The notes beneath the pieces were generated by a model. The model was not told the origin of the DNA. It did not search any database and saw only the letters and a list, made by a program, of their open reading frames with translations. From Metarhizium brunneum (taxonomy: Eukaryota > Ascomycota > Sordariomycetes > Hypocreales > Clavicipitaceae), in the NCBI RefSeq assembly GCF_013426205.1, contig NC_089422.1, positions 1,178,001-1,242,000 of the forward strand: DNA of 64,000 nt, written 5' to 3'. Positions within the stretch are counted from its first letter, which is position 1, and every line of letters starts with the position of its first letter. Below, in pieces: positions 11,182 to 22,335 of this stretch. The position numbers and the translations under genes were made by a program.

Positions 11182-13525
11182 TTACGCTCCGTGCCGATAT
11201 ACTTGTGCCCCTGAATTCCGAAACATGATGGTATCCCTCCGCTGCAGCACCATAAGAGCCCTGTTGAGTGCCTGCTCACTGTATCCCTTGCCCTCAACCA
11301 TTTCTCTCCTTAGCGTGGCCAGACTCGTGCTCCACCCAATGGGGAGTCGACGCTTGAGCTCGACCTCCAGACGGTTGACTTCCTCGTTCAGCTCGCGGCT
11401 GCCCTGGTTGCTGCCCTGGTTGACAGCATCCATGGTAGAGCAGAGGAACAGCCGGATGGCTTCGTCAACGTGTTCTTCCGTGGCCATGGGCGAGAGCGTT
11501 AGTTTGGCGAGGGATTCGGTGATGCGGACAATGGCCTCGAGCTGACGGACTGTGATGGGGATAGAAGAGCGGGTATTCGCTTCCATCTCGGCTGCGTGGA
11601 CTTGACGCCTGATGGAGACAAAATGTGACGAGAGTTTTTCAGCGGCTTCAGGGGTCAGACGGGGCGCACAGCGACTGGGATTGATATTAGTTGGTATTCG
11701 TGGGGTTGGGGAGCTGGGGAAAAGAAAAGGGACCTACGTCTTGCAGTAGGTAATGTATCGTCGCATCTTCTCGGCAGGAATCTCAGACTCGGCGACCTCC
11801 TCCGTACCGCGACCATCCATGTGAATACCCATGACGTGCTTGGCTATTCTCTCATCCTTTTCGCGGGAGTGCTCATCTTTGACAATGAAAATCATATCAA
11901 AACGAGACAGAATGGTCGTTTGGAAGTCAATGTTCTCTCCAGGCGTCTTCATGTCATCGTAACGGCCAAAGATGGGATTTGCCGCAGCCAGAACAGATGT
12001 CCTGGCATTGAGAATAGTGGTGATGCCAGCCTTGGCAATGGAAATGGTCTGCTGTTCCATGGCTTCGTGAATAGCGACGCGGTCGTCGTCTCTCATCTTG
12101 TCAAACTCATCGATGCAAACCACGCCGCCATCAGCCAAAACCATGGCACCGCCTTCTAGATAGAATTCTCTTGTCGAGTGGTCTCGTTGGACGGAGGCTG
12201 TCAGACCCGCAGCGGAAGAACCTTTGCCGGACGTGTAGATGGAGATTGGTGCTGCCTTTTCCACAAACTTGAGGAGCTGTGACTTTGCGGTACCAGGGTC
12301 ACCGAGAAGCAGTACGTTGATATCACCTCTCAGCTTCATACCATCGGGTAGAATCTTCTTGGATCCACCTAGTAGTAGACAGAGAATCGCCTTCTTGATA
12401 TCTCGATTTCCATAAATGGAGGGCGCAATGCAGTCCGCCATTATATTGTACAGGTCAGGTCGCCTGCTCATTTCTAAAAATTCTTGCTCTTCTTCCTCAC
12501 TGTAGCTAACATGACCCTTGGCAGTTTGGTCTAAGTCTGTTTGGATGCCAACTGCTCTCAGGTACGGCGTTCGGATGGCAACGGCGCCGGTAGTGGATGA
12601 GTTTTTGGACGCCTTGTTCTGGTAGATGGAGAAGATGCCCATGATCGTGCACCTTGACCCGGGAACAACGCGGTTTGTGAGATATCTATCTGCCGAAACG
12701 AGAACATGCCGAGGCAGTTCTCCAACTGGTACCTGGTCTGGTGCTTCTTGTAACTTGATAATTTGCTGGTCAACGAATTGTGACTTTTCGTGCATAACAA
12801 AGTATGGATCCAGAGGACATTTGGGCGTAGGGTCGTTGTCGATTCGCTTGCGATTACACTGTCTAGGAAGCGTTACACCGGTGAAGCCGCCCAACACGGG
12901 GATGACCTCCTGGAATTGACAGTTGCGGCACTGGATGTGCAGCTCCGTGGCTTTGGATGACATGACGGAAGCACCAATGACGATGCCGGGGACGCGAACA
13001 AGCCGCGCAATCGTCATGGAGTCTAGGTTACGGATTGACACATCTTCGGCATCGGAGTGGAGCAGAAGCTGGTGATCGGGTAGATTGACCTCCTTCTCGT
13101 GCGGAAAGACGATTCGCTGTGTACATTTTTTAAGGGCCGTCTCAAACTATCCATGGCTGTCAGAGGAGCCCGATGAAACAACACCCAGGATCGCAGAAAA
13201 ACTCACCAGAGGGATGACTTCGGCAGGTTCGGAAGCGAGCTTGTGAGCGAGCTCTTCGTTGAAGTTGATGAGGTCGTTGATTTTGACGTCACAGTAGAAC
13301 TGCTTGAGAAGCGCATTCTCTCGTAGCTGGTCACTAATTACACATGTTAGGGCCAATCTGCGACGGCTTCCGCATACGTGCAACATACCGATAGACAAAG
13401 TTATTGTCGAGGCGGAAGTCAAGAATAAAGGTCTCGAGTTGCTGCAGGAGCTGCAGCCGGGTGTCCCCATTCTCAGCGTAGCTGGGCTCGAAGACATGCG
13501 CTGAATAAACAGACCGGCTATCCAT
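11182..13525 (-). CDS. MCM5: MCM5 replicative helicase subunit, 721 aa
   Basis: Mcm5/Cdc46, a subunit of the MCM2-7 helicase that is loaded at origins and unwinds DNA in S phase. Four exons: 13525-13389, 13333-13207, 13146-11738 and 11674-11182, all phase-consistent. The N-terminus ([16 protein letters not shown]) is the family start; an in-frame ATG at 13567 is less likely. Zinc-binding cysteines are seen at about residues 161, 164, 185 and 198. The AAA+ core has Walker A GDPGTAKS (370-377), Walker B CIDEFDKM (from about 432) and arginine finger SRFD (about 502-505), ending with the usual winged-helix region. Length is normal. It is divergent from VPS54 over 737 bp, which contains an ACGCGT box 187 bp from this start. 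Confidence 0.98.
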
Positions 13526-14262
13526 GGTTAGGTCTTTTACCGTACCTGCCGACTCGCTACTCTGCAAAATACGTCAAGGCTCCGAGTGTGAAGCTGTTGG
13601 ATCCCGGGCGTGAATGCGATATGTAAATTGCAGATTGCCAATTGAGGGGCTGATGGCATTGCGACACCGAAGGGCAAAACGCACCCAAGCAATGCAATTT
13701 ACACGAACCAGACGCGTGATTTGGACCGCGACACGCGACGTTAAGTGGTTGCAGGTACTAAGCCCAAGTGGGTATGGTGCCGAATACCGATCCCAGCCCA
13801 AACAAAACCACTCTGCTTGCCTATCCGCACGTGCCAGTGCTAGCGTTGAGAGAGAATGTCGGAAAATCACCGGTCCATCGCAAACAAAGGCGCAGCCCTG
13901 GCTTGAGGTTTCGTGGCTACTACTGGGTTGGCATAGCAGGTCAGGTATACATGGCAGTTGCTTGCCTCAACGCTAAGCTCCCATCAATCGGCATCGCGTT
14001 GATCAGGCCATTGGTTGGTGCCAAAACAACCTATACCATGGTCTTTTAGTCACCTTTCTATCATTCCTTACTTCAATATATTCTTCCCCTCAGGGCGTAG
14101 TGCATGCTCCGCTCTCTATTCTCCCGCATGTGCCAGCGATGATACCCCGGTAGCACTCCTGATCCGACCCGTCAATACACAGCTGTCGGCTATACAGGGC
14201 TCTGGTCCTGTTTCTGGAACCTCTCGGCATCATTATCAGCCAGATCCTCTGCGATTGCGCAT
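13526..14262. other. divergent promoter region, MCM5 / VPS54
   Basis: Shared 5' region of two divergent genes. Apart from the MCB near the MCM5 side, no control site was identified. Small ORFs here have no domain. Confidence 0.6.
13712..13717. promoter_or_regulatory. MCB (MluI cell-cycle box) upstream of MCM5
   Basis: ACGCGT 187 bp upstream of the MCM5 start codon, followed by a further ACGCG core at 13733. The MCB is the known site of the MBF (Mbp1-Swi6) factor that drives G1/S genes in fungi. POL12 and CDC23 in this window carry the same hexamer close to their starts. Binding is inferred. Confidence 0.6.
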
Positions 14263-17200
14263 ATGATGTTTTCTTCTCCAGCGGCCGGAAAGTCCGTCGA
14301 CAGCCTTTCTGCGCCGTCGTTGGGGCCCCGGCATGAGGTCCCTCTCCACAGGTTGGTCTTCGTCTACCTAATGGATCTTCCCTTACGCTGACATTTCAGT
14401 AGCAGTCGACCAGCTCAAGGATACCACCGTTCTTCATCCAGACGAAACTCTAATACGAGTTCCATCCATTCCATGGGCGGTGCTCTAGATAGCTCATCTA
14501 ACGCTCGGTCTAATTCCCTTTATGAACCTGGGCAAAATGGTAAATCAAGATAGTCGTCTAATGGAGAAAGAAATACAACAGCTAACCCGCCTGTGCAGCC
14601 ATTTCGACCCTTCTACAACCACCGATTGTTCGAACCGGCCTACAGCCTCACACATCAGCCCCGTCATCGAGTTCACACAAGCCCCCCAATTCTCGAGACA
14701 TCCCGCCAGTTGCCTTGACCAACATTCCAATTATCGATCCCGCCGAGTTTAGTCCCTATGTTGCGCAGGTCGGAGCATTGTATGAGCAGTTGCGACGAGT
14801 TAAAGAGAGCGAAGACGAATCTGCCAAGAGTCGCCACAATTCCAAGCCTGGTGAGCAGCCGGATACGGACGGCCTACTTCGACCGACAACGAAATCCCAT
14901 CGACGCGGTTCGACTGCTTCAGTCGCTTCACTGGCATCTATCGACGCCCCAAGCCCTTCACGCAGGTCGAACCCCGGCCTAGGGCGAAAAGCCGTGCAGG
15001 GACCTTCACCCTTATCAACCATTCCAACCGTATATTTTGACCAAGATTTTCATCTCGAGAATCCGAGGACGTTTGATGTTGTTAGTGAACGATCCGAAGT
15101 AATCCGGCCCTCATCATTGGGCAAGGACAGCTCTTCGGTTCCTGCGGCCCCAAGAAAAGCTTTAGCAACAAATGCTATTCTGCAAGAGAAGCTGTCCTGG
15201 TACATGGATACAATTGAAGTTCACCTCATCAATTCGATATCGACAGCATCAACAACATTTTTCACCGCTCTTGGGTCGTTAAAGGAACTACACTCAGAAG
15301 CTGCCGACTCAGTGGAAAGAATAAAGACCCTAAGAGAAGAACTAGAGGCGCTTGACAAGGAGGTGGCAACTAATGGCATACTAATTGCTCAAAAACGTCG
15401 ACGGCAGGAGAACTTAAAACAGCTCAATGATGCTGTATGCCAACTGCGCTGTATTGTCGATTGGGTTGGCCGTTGCGAATCATTGGTCGACGCTGGTGAA
15501 GTAGACAAGGCTTTGGGCAGTATTGACTCATTGGAGAGGCTCATTGCAGGTGAGCGTGAGGAAACGGACGGAAAGGAACCGCTGGGCATAGAGTTGCGGG
15601 ATTTACGAGGAGCTTCCGCATTGCAGGGTGTCAACCAGGATTTGAACACCTTGCGCTTCAGAGTCGGAAAGGCTTACGAGTTGCAATTCGTCAATGTCTT
15701 GTTGGCGGACTTGCGCAGACACACGGAGTCCGTTTCTTCTGCGGATGTTCTTCTTCGATGGGATAATGCAGCATCCAGGGGGCGAGGGGGCCACTCTCGA
15801 TCACCGTCAATATTTCCCACGTACCTCACAGCAACAGAAGAGCTGAAAGCACAGCTTATGCCCAACATGAAGGGCCTACACCGTGCCAAGTACGTTGCAG
15901 CTGCAGCGGTGGCTTATCGAGATGCAGTCCTTCGTGAAATTCGCAATTTGATTCGACGTCCTCTTCCGAGTTCGAGCGATGACGATAATGAGTCTATGCT
16001 GTCGGTATCAACGACTAGCGGAAGCAGGCATTTGTCAAGTCAAGAGAAATCTGCCAATTTAGCAAGAAACCTCCGGGCATTGGACGCAGAAGACGCAGAA
16101 GAGCTGCTTGTCAAGATTTATGTTGGCGTTACCGAAACCCTGAGACGACTGACCACGCAAGTCAAAGTGCTACTCGATATCACGAGCTCCTTGTCAGACG
16201 CATCCCACCTGGATGGCGTTAAGTCACCACCGGCCAGGTCACCTGTGACCAGCCCACGCCCCGATCGCCACATCTCCAACCCAATGGCTGCTGCCGATGT
16301 CGAACTGCAGGAAGAACTTCATAAGAGTCTGGACATCAATAGTCTCCTAACACAAGCTGTTGACATCGCAAATGACAAGATCGTCAAGGTTCTCAAAGTT
16401 CGAGCAGAACAGGCGACTCATCTTCCGTTGGATCTATTTCTTCGATACTTTGCCCTTAACCTCTATTTTACAACTGAGTGTGAAGCCATCTCTGGACGAA
16501 GCGGTACTTCTCTTAAGACGGTGGTTAATGGACACATTAAAGAGTTTGTTCAACGAAATCGCGACGCAGAGATGCAAAAACTGGCCTTGGGGATGGAATC
16601 GGATCAGTGGAATGCAAAAGATTTCACAGAGAGTAATACGAAACTCCTGGATCTCATACTAGGCTGTAGTATGCAAGATGCCTCCGTGTGGACAGAAAAC
16701 AACAAGATTTGGATCCCATATCGCGAGCTTGAGAAGCCAGAAATTGTGACGGAACCCTCCGAGAGCAATGGGACCGGCAAAGACAAAACAAGATCGGCAG
16801 TCATAGAGTCTGACAAGTTCATTCTACCAAACTCTGCAGTACTTTGTCTGGATGGACTGGGGAGCTTTTTGCATTTGATTGCAGGAATACCGTCCATGAC
16901 CACAGATGTGGCATCTTCATTAATTGCATACCTCCAACTCTTCAATTCTCGGTGTACACAATTGATTCTTGGGGCGGGTGCAACTCGCTCTGCAGGTCTG
17001 AAGAACATCACCACAAAGCACTTGGCTCTTGCGTCGCAGGCATTGTCATTTATAGCCACATTAATTCCTCACGTTCGAGAGTTTGTACGAAGCCATGCCG
17101 GGTCTGGGGCGGGAGTATCCAGCTTGATGGGAGAATTTGACAAGGTCCGCCGACTACTACAGGAACATCAAGACAGTATCCACCAAAAGTTGGTCGATAT

Positions 17201-17806
17201 TATGAGTAGTCGTGCAGCGATTCATGCCAAGAACATGAGAGCTATTGACTGGGATAGCGCCAGGCCAGGCGTGGTGCAGCCATATATGGAGATTCTTGCC
17301 AAGGAAACCACTACGCTGCACCGTGTTCTCACCAAGCATCTTCCAGAGACCTCAATTCAGATGATTATGGAACCCGTTTTTGCTAGCTACAAAGACCAGC
17401 TGGGAGCTCCTCTCAAAGAGGCTACTCCCAAAACAGAAGCTGGAACACAAAGGTAAGTTTTGCGTTGGCGGGGCCGGACGTTCTCATTGGGATATGTCGA
17501 ATCTGACTAACATAACCCAGTATGCTGCGAGATATGGAATTCTTCGCATCACGGTTGGGGAAAATCAATGGGTTTGGGGATACTGGAGACTTCCTTGCCA
17601 ATATTGTCAAGTCCAAAGAAGTGAAACCAAAGACACCAGAGCCCGTGGAAGAGACGGAGGGATCCCAGATCAAGGACAAGTCAGCAGACGACAAGAAGCC
17701 AGACACGGAGCCTGCAACGGAGACCAAAGAGGAGGTTGTGGACACAAAGGAAGAAAGTAAAGATGAGAGTCCATCCAAGGGGAGCGAAAAGCAGCCCGAG
17801 GACTAG
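14263..17806 (+). CDS. VPS54: Vps54, GARP tethering complex subunit, 1122 aa
   Basis: Vps54 of the Golgi-associated retrograde protein (GARP) complex, which tethers endosome-derived vesicles at the trans-Golgi network. Four exons: 14263-14351, 14400-14539, 14599-17452 and 17521-17806, each join in phase. Two tandem ATGs (14263, 14266) start the protein. The first 150 residues are Ser-rich and disordered. Then come DPAEFSPYVAQVGALYEQL, a coiled-coil region rich in Glu/Lys (AADSVERIKTLREELEALD) and a long helical body. The conserved C-terminal segment ends with MLRDMEFFASRLGKINGFG followed by an acidic Lys/Glu-rich tail that is disordered. Length is within the fungal range. It is divergent from MCM5. 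Confidence 0.95.
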
Positions 17807-19231
17807 CTCGGAACATGATTGTTATGCTATATAAGCGGACAAGAAATCACTACCGAGATATGCCTACTGATGTACAAATTACACTATGTTACTAGTACCT
17901 AGGAGAGGACGATGACACGCGTACATGGACGATTCATGATCCGCAGCCAGGATTACTTGGACGCCTTTTCGAACGTAACAAACACCATGAGAAACCATGT
18001 GCAGTAAAGTGTCATTTTAAGCCATGATATCTGTTTATTTGTAGTTGCCACCATCATCGGACTCTGTCGCATCACCGGCCACTTACAAGACAGCGGCACC
18101 AGAGAGATGCCGGATGCGAATGTCCTCCATCTTCACCTCCACACCAGAGGCCGTCGACCACGGAGCAGGGTGGATTGCCGAAGATTAAAGTCGGCGTTAG
18201 TTTCATGCTCCTTGAAGTTCGATGCAGCGATGTAAATCACACAAGCAAGTTGCGGTTGGGAGACCCGCGGACCCTAGACACTCGTCATCGCGCAACAGCT
18301 GCAGTGCCCATTTCGAACGAGCCTATCCCCCGTGACTCACACTTACTTCGTTCCGCATCCATCCCGTAGACGGTACCCATCTCCTCGCCGCCAAGCAACT
18401 CCTTCAATCCGCCGGCCCGCATCCAACTTTGACCGCGACACATTTCAGTGGGGTTGGGGAGGGGGGATTTCCTCGCTCCGTCCCGACTGCTGCTTTCCGC
18501 ATCGGTCCGTAGGGTTGCTAGTCGGGAAACCGGCCGGAGTGGATCACGGCACGGGCGCAGCTTCGGGGCGGATCGGCGTCTTACAACTTTGCCACGACGG
18601 GCGCCGCGCAGCAGTGGGGTGCAGATCCGGCAGCGATTATCAGCGGCGGTGGTACGGAGCACTGCATGGCTTTGAACCAGGTCTCCTCGTGCACGTGGCA
18701 TTTTTAGCATAAGGGAGTCATGCTTTGCGCACAGGTAAGTGGTGGCGTAAATTTTTCATCAATGCAAGTTCAGCTCTTGTAGAGAGATACTCTCTCTCCA
18801 CGCAATGTGCTCGCCATGTAGTCGAACCACAAGCTATCTAGCCTGTGGACTGGCCGTTGCACTAGGCACTTCACCCCAGTCTGATACCAAGTAGATGTAT
18901 CTCCATGTCGCAAACGGAGTACTACTCCTCCGCTGGCCGGTCCAGCCTTACACCGTCATCTTTGTTACACTGCAGTCACTTGTGGCACTCAAGTTTGCAT
19001 CTGCTGATAAGACCGACGGCCAAACTAGGACACTTGCAGGCGCCCTTGTATAAGACGAATAAAATTAAAACCTTAACTGTATCTTTTATATACTATAATG
19101 AAAATCTACCAAACATTTTACGTTTACGCAACCACGCTTCTATGCATGCATGCCATCTACCTCATTAGTAGTTTTTTTTTCGTTGTTTTTTTGTTTTTTT
19201 ATGTCGTGCCCCCAACCCCCCACAGAGCAGT
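17807..19231. other. intergenic, VPS54 to ERG20
   Basis: No gene recognised between the two convergent stop codons. An AT-rich patch lies at about 19045-19125, followed by T-runs near 19170-19200 that may belong to the ERG20 3' region. No inverted termini were found around the AT-rich patch. Confidence 0.5.
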
Positions 19232-20418
19232 TTACTTGGTTCGCTTGTAGATCTTGTCGAGGAACACCTCAAACACGCCCTTCTTCAGGCCCTCACTCTC
19301 GTCAACCCTTTCAATCATGGCACGAATCTCGCCGGCCCTCTTCTCCTCAAACGCCTCATAGCGCTCCTTGAGCTTCATGTCGTCGTACAGCTTCTTGATG
19401 ACCGCCTCCTTGGCGTCGTCTTTCTGGCCGTAGTTGCCCTCCAGAATCTTGCGCTGCTCGGGGGTGGCAATCTCTAACGCCTGGTTGACCAGCCAAGAGC
19501 ACTTGTTGTCCTTGATGTCGGTGCCGATCTTGCCAATATGCTCGGGCAGACCAAAGTTGTCGAGGTAGTCGTCCTGGATCTGGAAGTACTCGCCGAGGGG
19601 GATGAGAATGTCCTCGGCCTGCTTGAGGTTCTTGGGCGTGGCGAGGTTGAGCTGGTGCAGGGCCAGGGCGACGGGCAGGTAGAAGGAGTAGTAGGCGGTC
19701 TTGTAGATGACGATGAACTGGTACTTTGTCATGGAGAAGTTGTCGAGGTTGACCTTGTCCTCCGGGGCGGTGAGCAGGTCGCACAGCTGGCCCATTTCGG
19801 TCTGGAAGGTGGTCTCTTGGAAGAGCTCGACAATGTCGATGTAGGCCGGGTGGCTGCGGAAGTATTTCCTGAGAAGCACGTAGATGCTCGACTCGAGGAT
19901 GAAGGCGTCGTTGATGGCGATCATGCCGACGCCCTCTTGGCGGTACCAGCAGGGCTTGCCGCGACGGGTGATGCTCCCATCCATCATGTCGTCCGATACG
20001 AGGAAGAAGGCCTGCAGGAGCTCGGTCATCCAGCCCAGCGTGGCGGCCTGGAAGTACTGTTCCTCGTTGAGGGCGGAGCCGAGGAGGAGAGAGACGGAAT
20101 CGGGGACAGACATGCCGCGGTTGCACTTCCCGCCGAGGGGGTTAGTCTCGAGGTTCTATCGAGTGTTAGTATACCCATTGGCAGAGGGCCACTGGACGGC
20201 AGGAAGCCAGTCAACCCGCCCCGTCTTTGTCTTGAGAAGCAAAATGAAAGAGGCAGCCGAGAAACGGCCGCGGGGGAATAATGCGCAGGGCTACTCACAG
20301 CCTTCAGCCAGTCAAGCTCCCCTTGGGGAAGCTTATACTTGCGCGCATGTTCCAAAATAGCTTCCTCAAGCTTGGGATACACGGCCTCAAACTCGTCGAG
20401 GGTCGTTTTTTGCGCCAT
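19232..20418 (-). CDS. ERG20: farnesyl diphosphate synthase, 347 aa
   Basis: Makes geranyl and farnesyl diphosphate from IPP and DMAPP in the mevalonate pathway, feeding sterols, dolichol, ubiquinone and prenylation. Two exons: 20418-20299 (40 codons) and 20155-19232, separated by a 143-nt intron with donor GTGAGT. The first Asp-rich motif [17 protein letters not shown] begins at residue 95. The second, [11 protein letters not shown], has its DDYLD at about 235-239. [25 protein letters not shown] and the C-terminal IYKRTK are typical. At 347 residues it is the usual length. The residues before the first DDxxD should be compared with FPPS and GGPPS families, but the sequence reads clearly as the cytosolic FPPS type. 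Confidence 0.97.
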
Positions 20419-21840
20419 GACGAACGATTTCTAATAAAGCAAAGCCGACAGCCGGTTCGTGTACTTAGTAGGCAAATCAATCACTCTTCACAAAGTTTAA
20501 AAAAGATTTGAATTGGGTTGATCGAGGGGTCGTGTCGGTCTGGAGAAGGGTGGGTGGTGGGGTGGGAAGTCGAGGAAAACACTTTCAGGCTCTCGGGGTT
20601 CGTGGCGGTGGGCAGCTGCCCAGGCTTCCGCCACAGTTGAGCCACAGCAACCGCCACAACAACTGGTCGTCCCAAGTCACAGGAGATGCTCAGGGTCACT
20701 ACCACACTCGCATGGCCGTGGAGGACATGGACGCGATGAGGGGATTAATTTACGCGGCCTCACGAGAAGCCGCCGTCAACAGTGTACCTCGCATGCCTGA
20801 TTCGGCTCAAGCGCCCAGGGCATTCCCACACATGAGACGACCGAGCCTGCGCATGACTGCTCGGTACGCCGCTTGGCTTCCTCTTTGGCCTCACCGTCAA
20901 GAGGCACCAAGGCTTGCCCAATCGCGACGCACGAGTCCAAGTCCGGCAACAGGATCGAGGCTAAAGGACTCCACGGCCCCTGACGACTCGGTCTCGATGT
21001 GCCTGTTTCTGTAGTTCTTCTTCGTCATCTGTCCCCCGTCATGGGCGTATTGGACTAACTGCTGTTGGGTAGTTCCTGATATCTACCCCTTGTTTTGGGC
21101 TCCACTCACACCACCTGCACATTCACACTCACATTCACCTTTACACATGGGCATCGTAACATCCAGGGGCCTTTCCTTTCTATTCATGTCCAAGCTATGC
21201 TTCTCCAAACGGGGTATATGTTCTTCCATTCTGTGTGTCAAAATGTCATGAAAAGGGTCTTCTATAAAAGTGTCCTTAAAGAAAGTAGAGAAGTATCAAA
21301 AAGTGTGTCAAAGAGTGCGCGGCTCGGGTCTCGCCTCCACCTCCGGTCCAAGTGTAGATGACGAGAGGCACCGAGCCTGTGGTGAAGTGAAAGTACAAGT
21401 AGATGATGACCAAGGGCCGTGGCCAACCCACTCACTCCGAATCGTAAAACGACCAGTTTTTTCTCCCTACAGCCCCGTCCCCCCCAAAGAAAAAGAAAAA
21501 GAATGATTCCTTACCCAGCTGCGCCTGTCCTGCCTGAAGCTCTATGTCAAGTTCCTTGTCAAACCCACGAAATCTCGGCTCTTGCTCTTTTACCAAGATG
21601 CGCGAGGGGTATCTGTGGTGTCCTGAAATTTTTTCCCCCATTTTTTACTCCGTATGTAAAACATAGCATCGTGAAATGTCTCGATGTTGGCGCTCAACGC
21701 CTTCTCAAAAGGGCAGAGTTTGTTGGAATCGTCAAGATTCGACAAGATCCATCGCCCCTCTAGAAGAAATAGCTCGGCTGGTTTGCCAAGCCCCCCAAAG
21801 AATAAATCACAGGTGTTTTGATGAGTTGGCTGTACTGTGG
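20419..21840. other. intergenic, ERG20 promoter side
   Basis: Upstream of ERG20 and downstream of the small secreted protein gene. Holds a CA/CT-rich stretch near 21095-21150 (repeated CATTCAC) and one TACTCCGTA at 21646. No gene supported. Sterol control sites could not be assigned by eye. Confidence 0.5.
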
Positions 21841-22335
21841 CTACGAGAAGTTGAGGCCGGTGAATCCTTCGCCGAGAGTGGTGACGAGGTCCGACTCGTG
21901 GGTAACCTTGGTCTGGACATCGTCGGGGAGGTAGTAGGCGTTGTTGCAAGGGAATACCGGGCAGCCAGACATGGGAGACTTGCCGCTAGCGGGATACATC
22001 TGCTTGACATTGTTCTGGTCGTTGGGGTCGACGATGGCGGAAACATCGAAGTAGGTCATGCCGCCCCAAGCGCCAAAGTTGACCTCACCAAGCATACCAG
22101 GAGCATTTTTCTGGCCCTTCTGGACAGCGTAATAGTTACCGATCCATTGGTCAGGGAAGTTGACAACAGTCTTCTGCTGGTTGTTGCAGGTGACAGGGGC
22201 GACCTCGGGGAAACCAGGGTTAGGGGTGAAGTAGATGGTGCGGACGAGGTCATCGAGGGTCCAGAAGGTGACGCTGGCGGCGCTGGCGGCAGCGGCGGAG
22301 GCAATGAGAGCCAGAGCAGAGGTAGCGAAACGCAT
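21841..22335 (-). CDS. small secreted protein, 164 aa
   Basis: Single-exon gene. A clear signal peptide (MRFATSALALIASAAAASA) is cleaved at about residue 19. The mature protein starts ASVTFWTLDDLVRTIYFTP and contains PEVAPVTCNNQQKTVVNFP, GNYYAVQKGQKNAPGMLG and FGAWGGMTYFDVSAIVDP, and ends with a CPVFPCNNAYYLPDD segment. Three cysteines are seen. Similar secreted proteins in Sordariomycetes are listed under the name 'DNase1 protein', but no nuclease motif is visible here, so no enzymatic role is claimed. The aromatic, Gly-rich pattern around a putative thaumatin-like beta fold is only a guess. The antisense ORF across this gene (21676-22437) is a shadow. Confidence 0.82.
   Translation of the reverse strand: MRFATSALALIASAAAASAASVTFWTLDDLVRTIYFTPNPGFPEVAPVTCNNQQKTVVNFPDQWIGNYYAVQKGQKNAPGMLGEVNFGAWGGMTYFDVSAIVDPNDQNNVKQMYPASGKSPMSGCPVFPCNNAYYLPDDVQTKVTHESDLVTTLGEGFTGLNFS

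Noticed and set aside
19045..19125. AT-rich patch as a third MITE copy
   Set aside because: No inverted termini or shared subterminal sequence with the two real copies.
19538..20281. 247-codon plus-strand ORF opposite ERG20
   Set aside because: Antisense shadow; Val/Leu/Glu-rich sequence with no domain.
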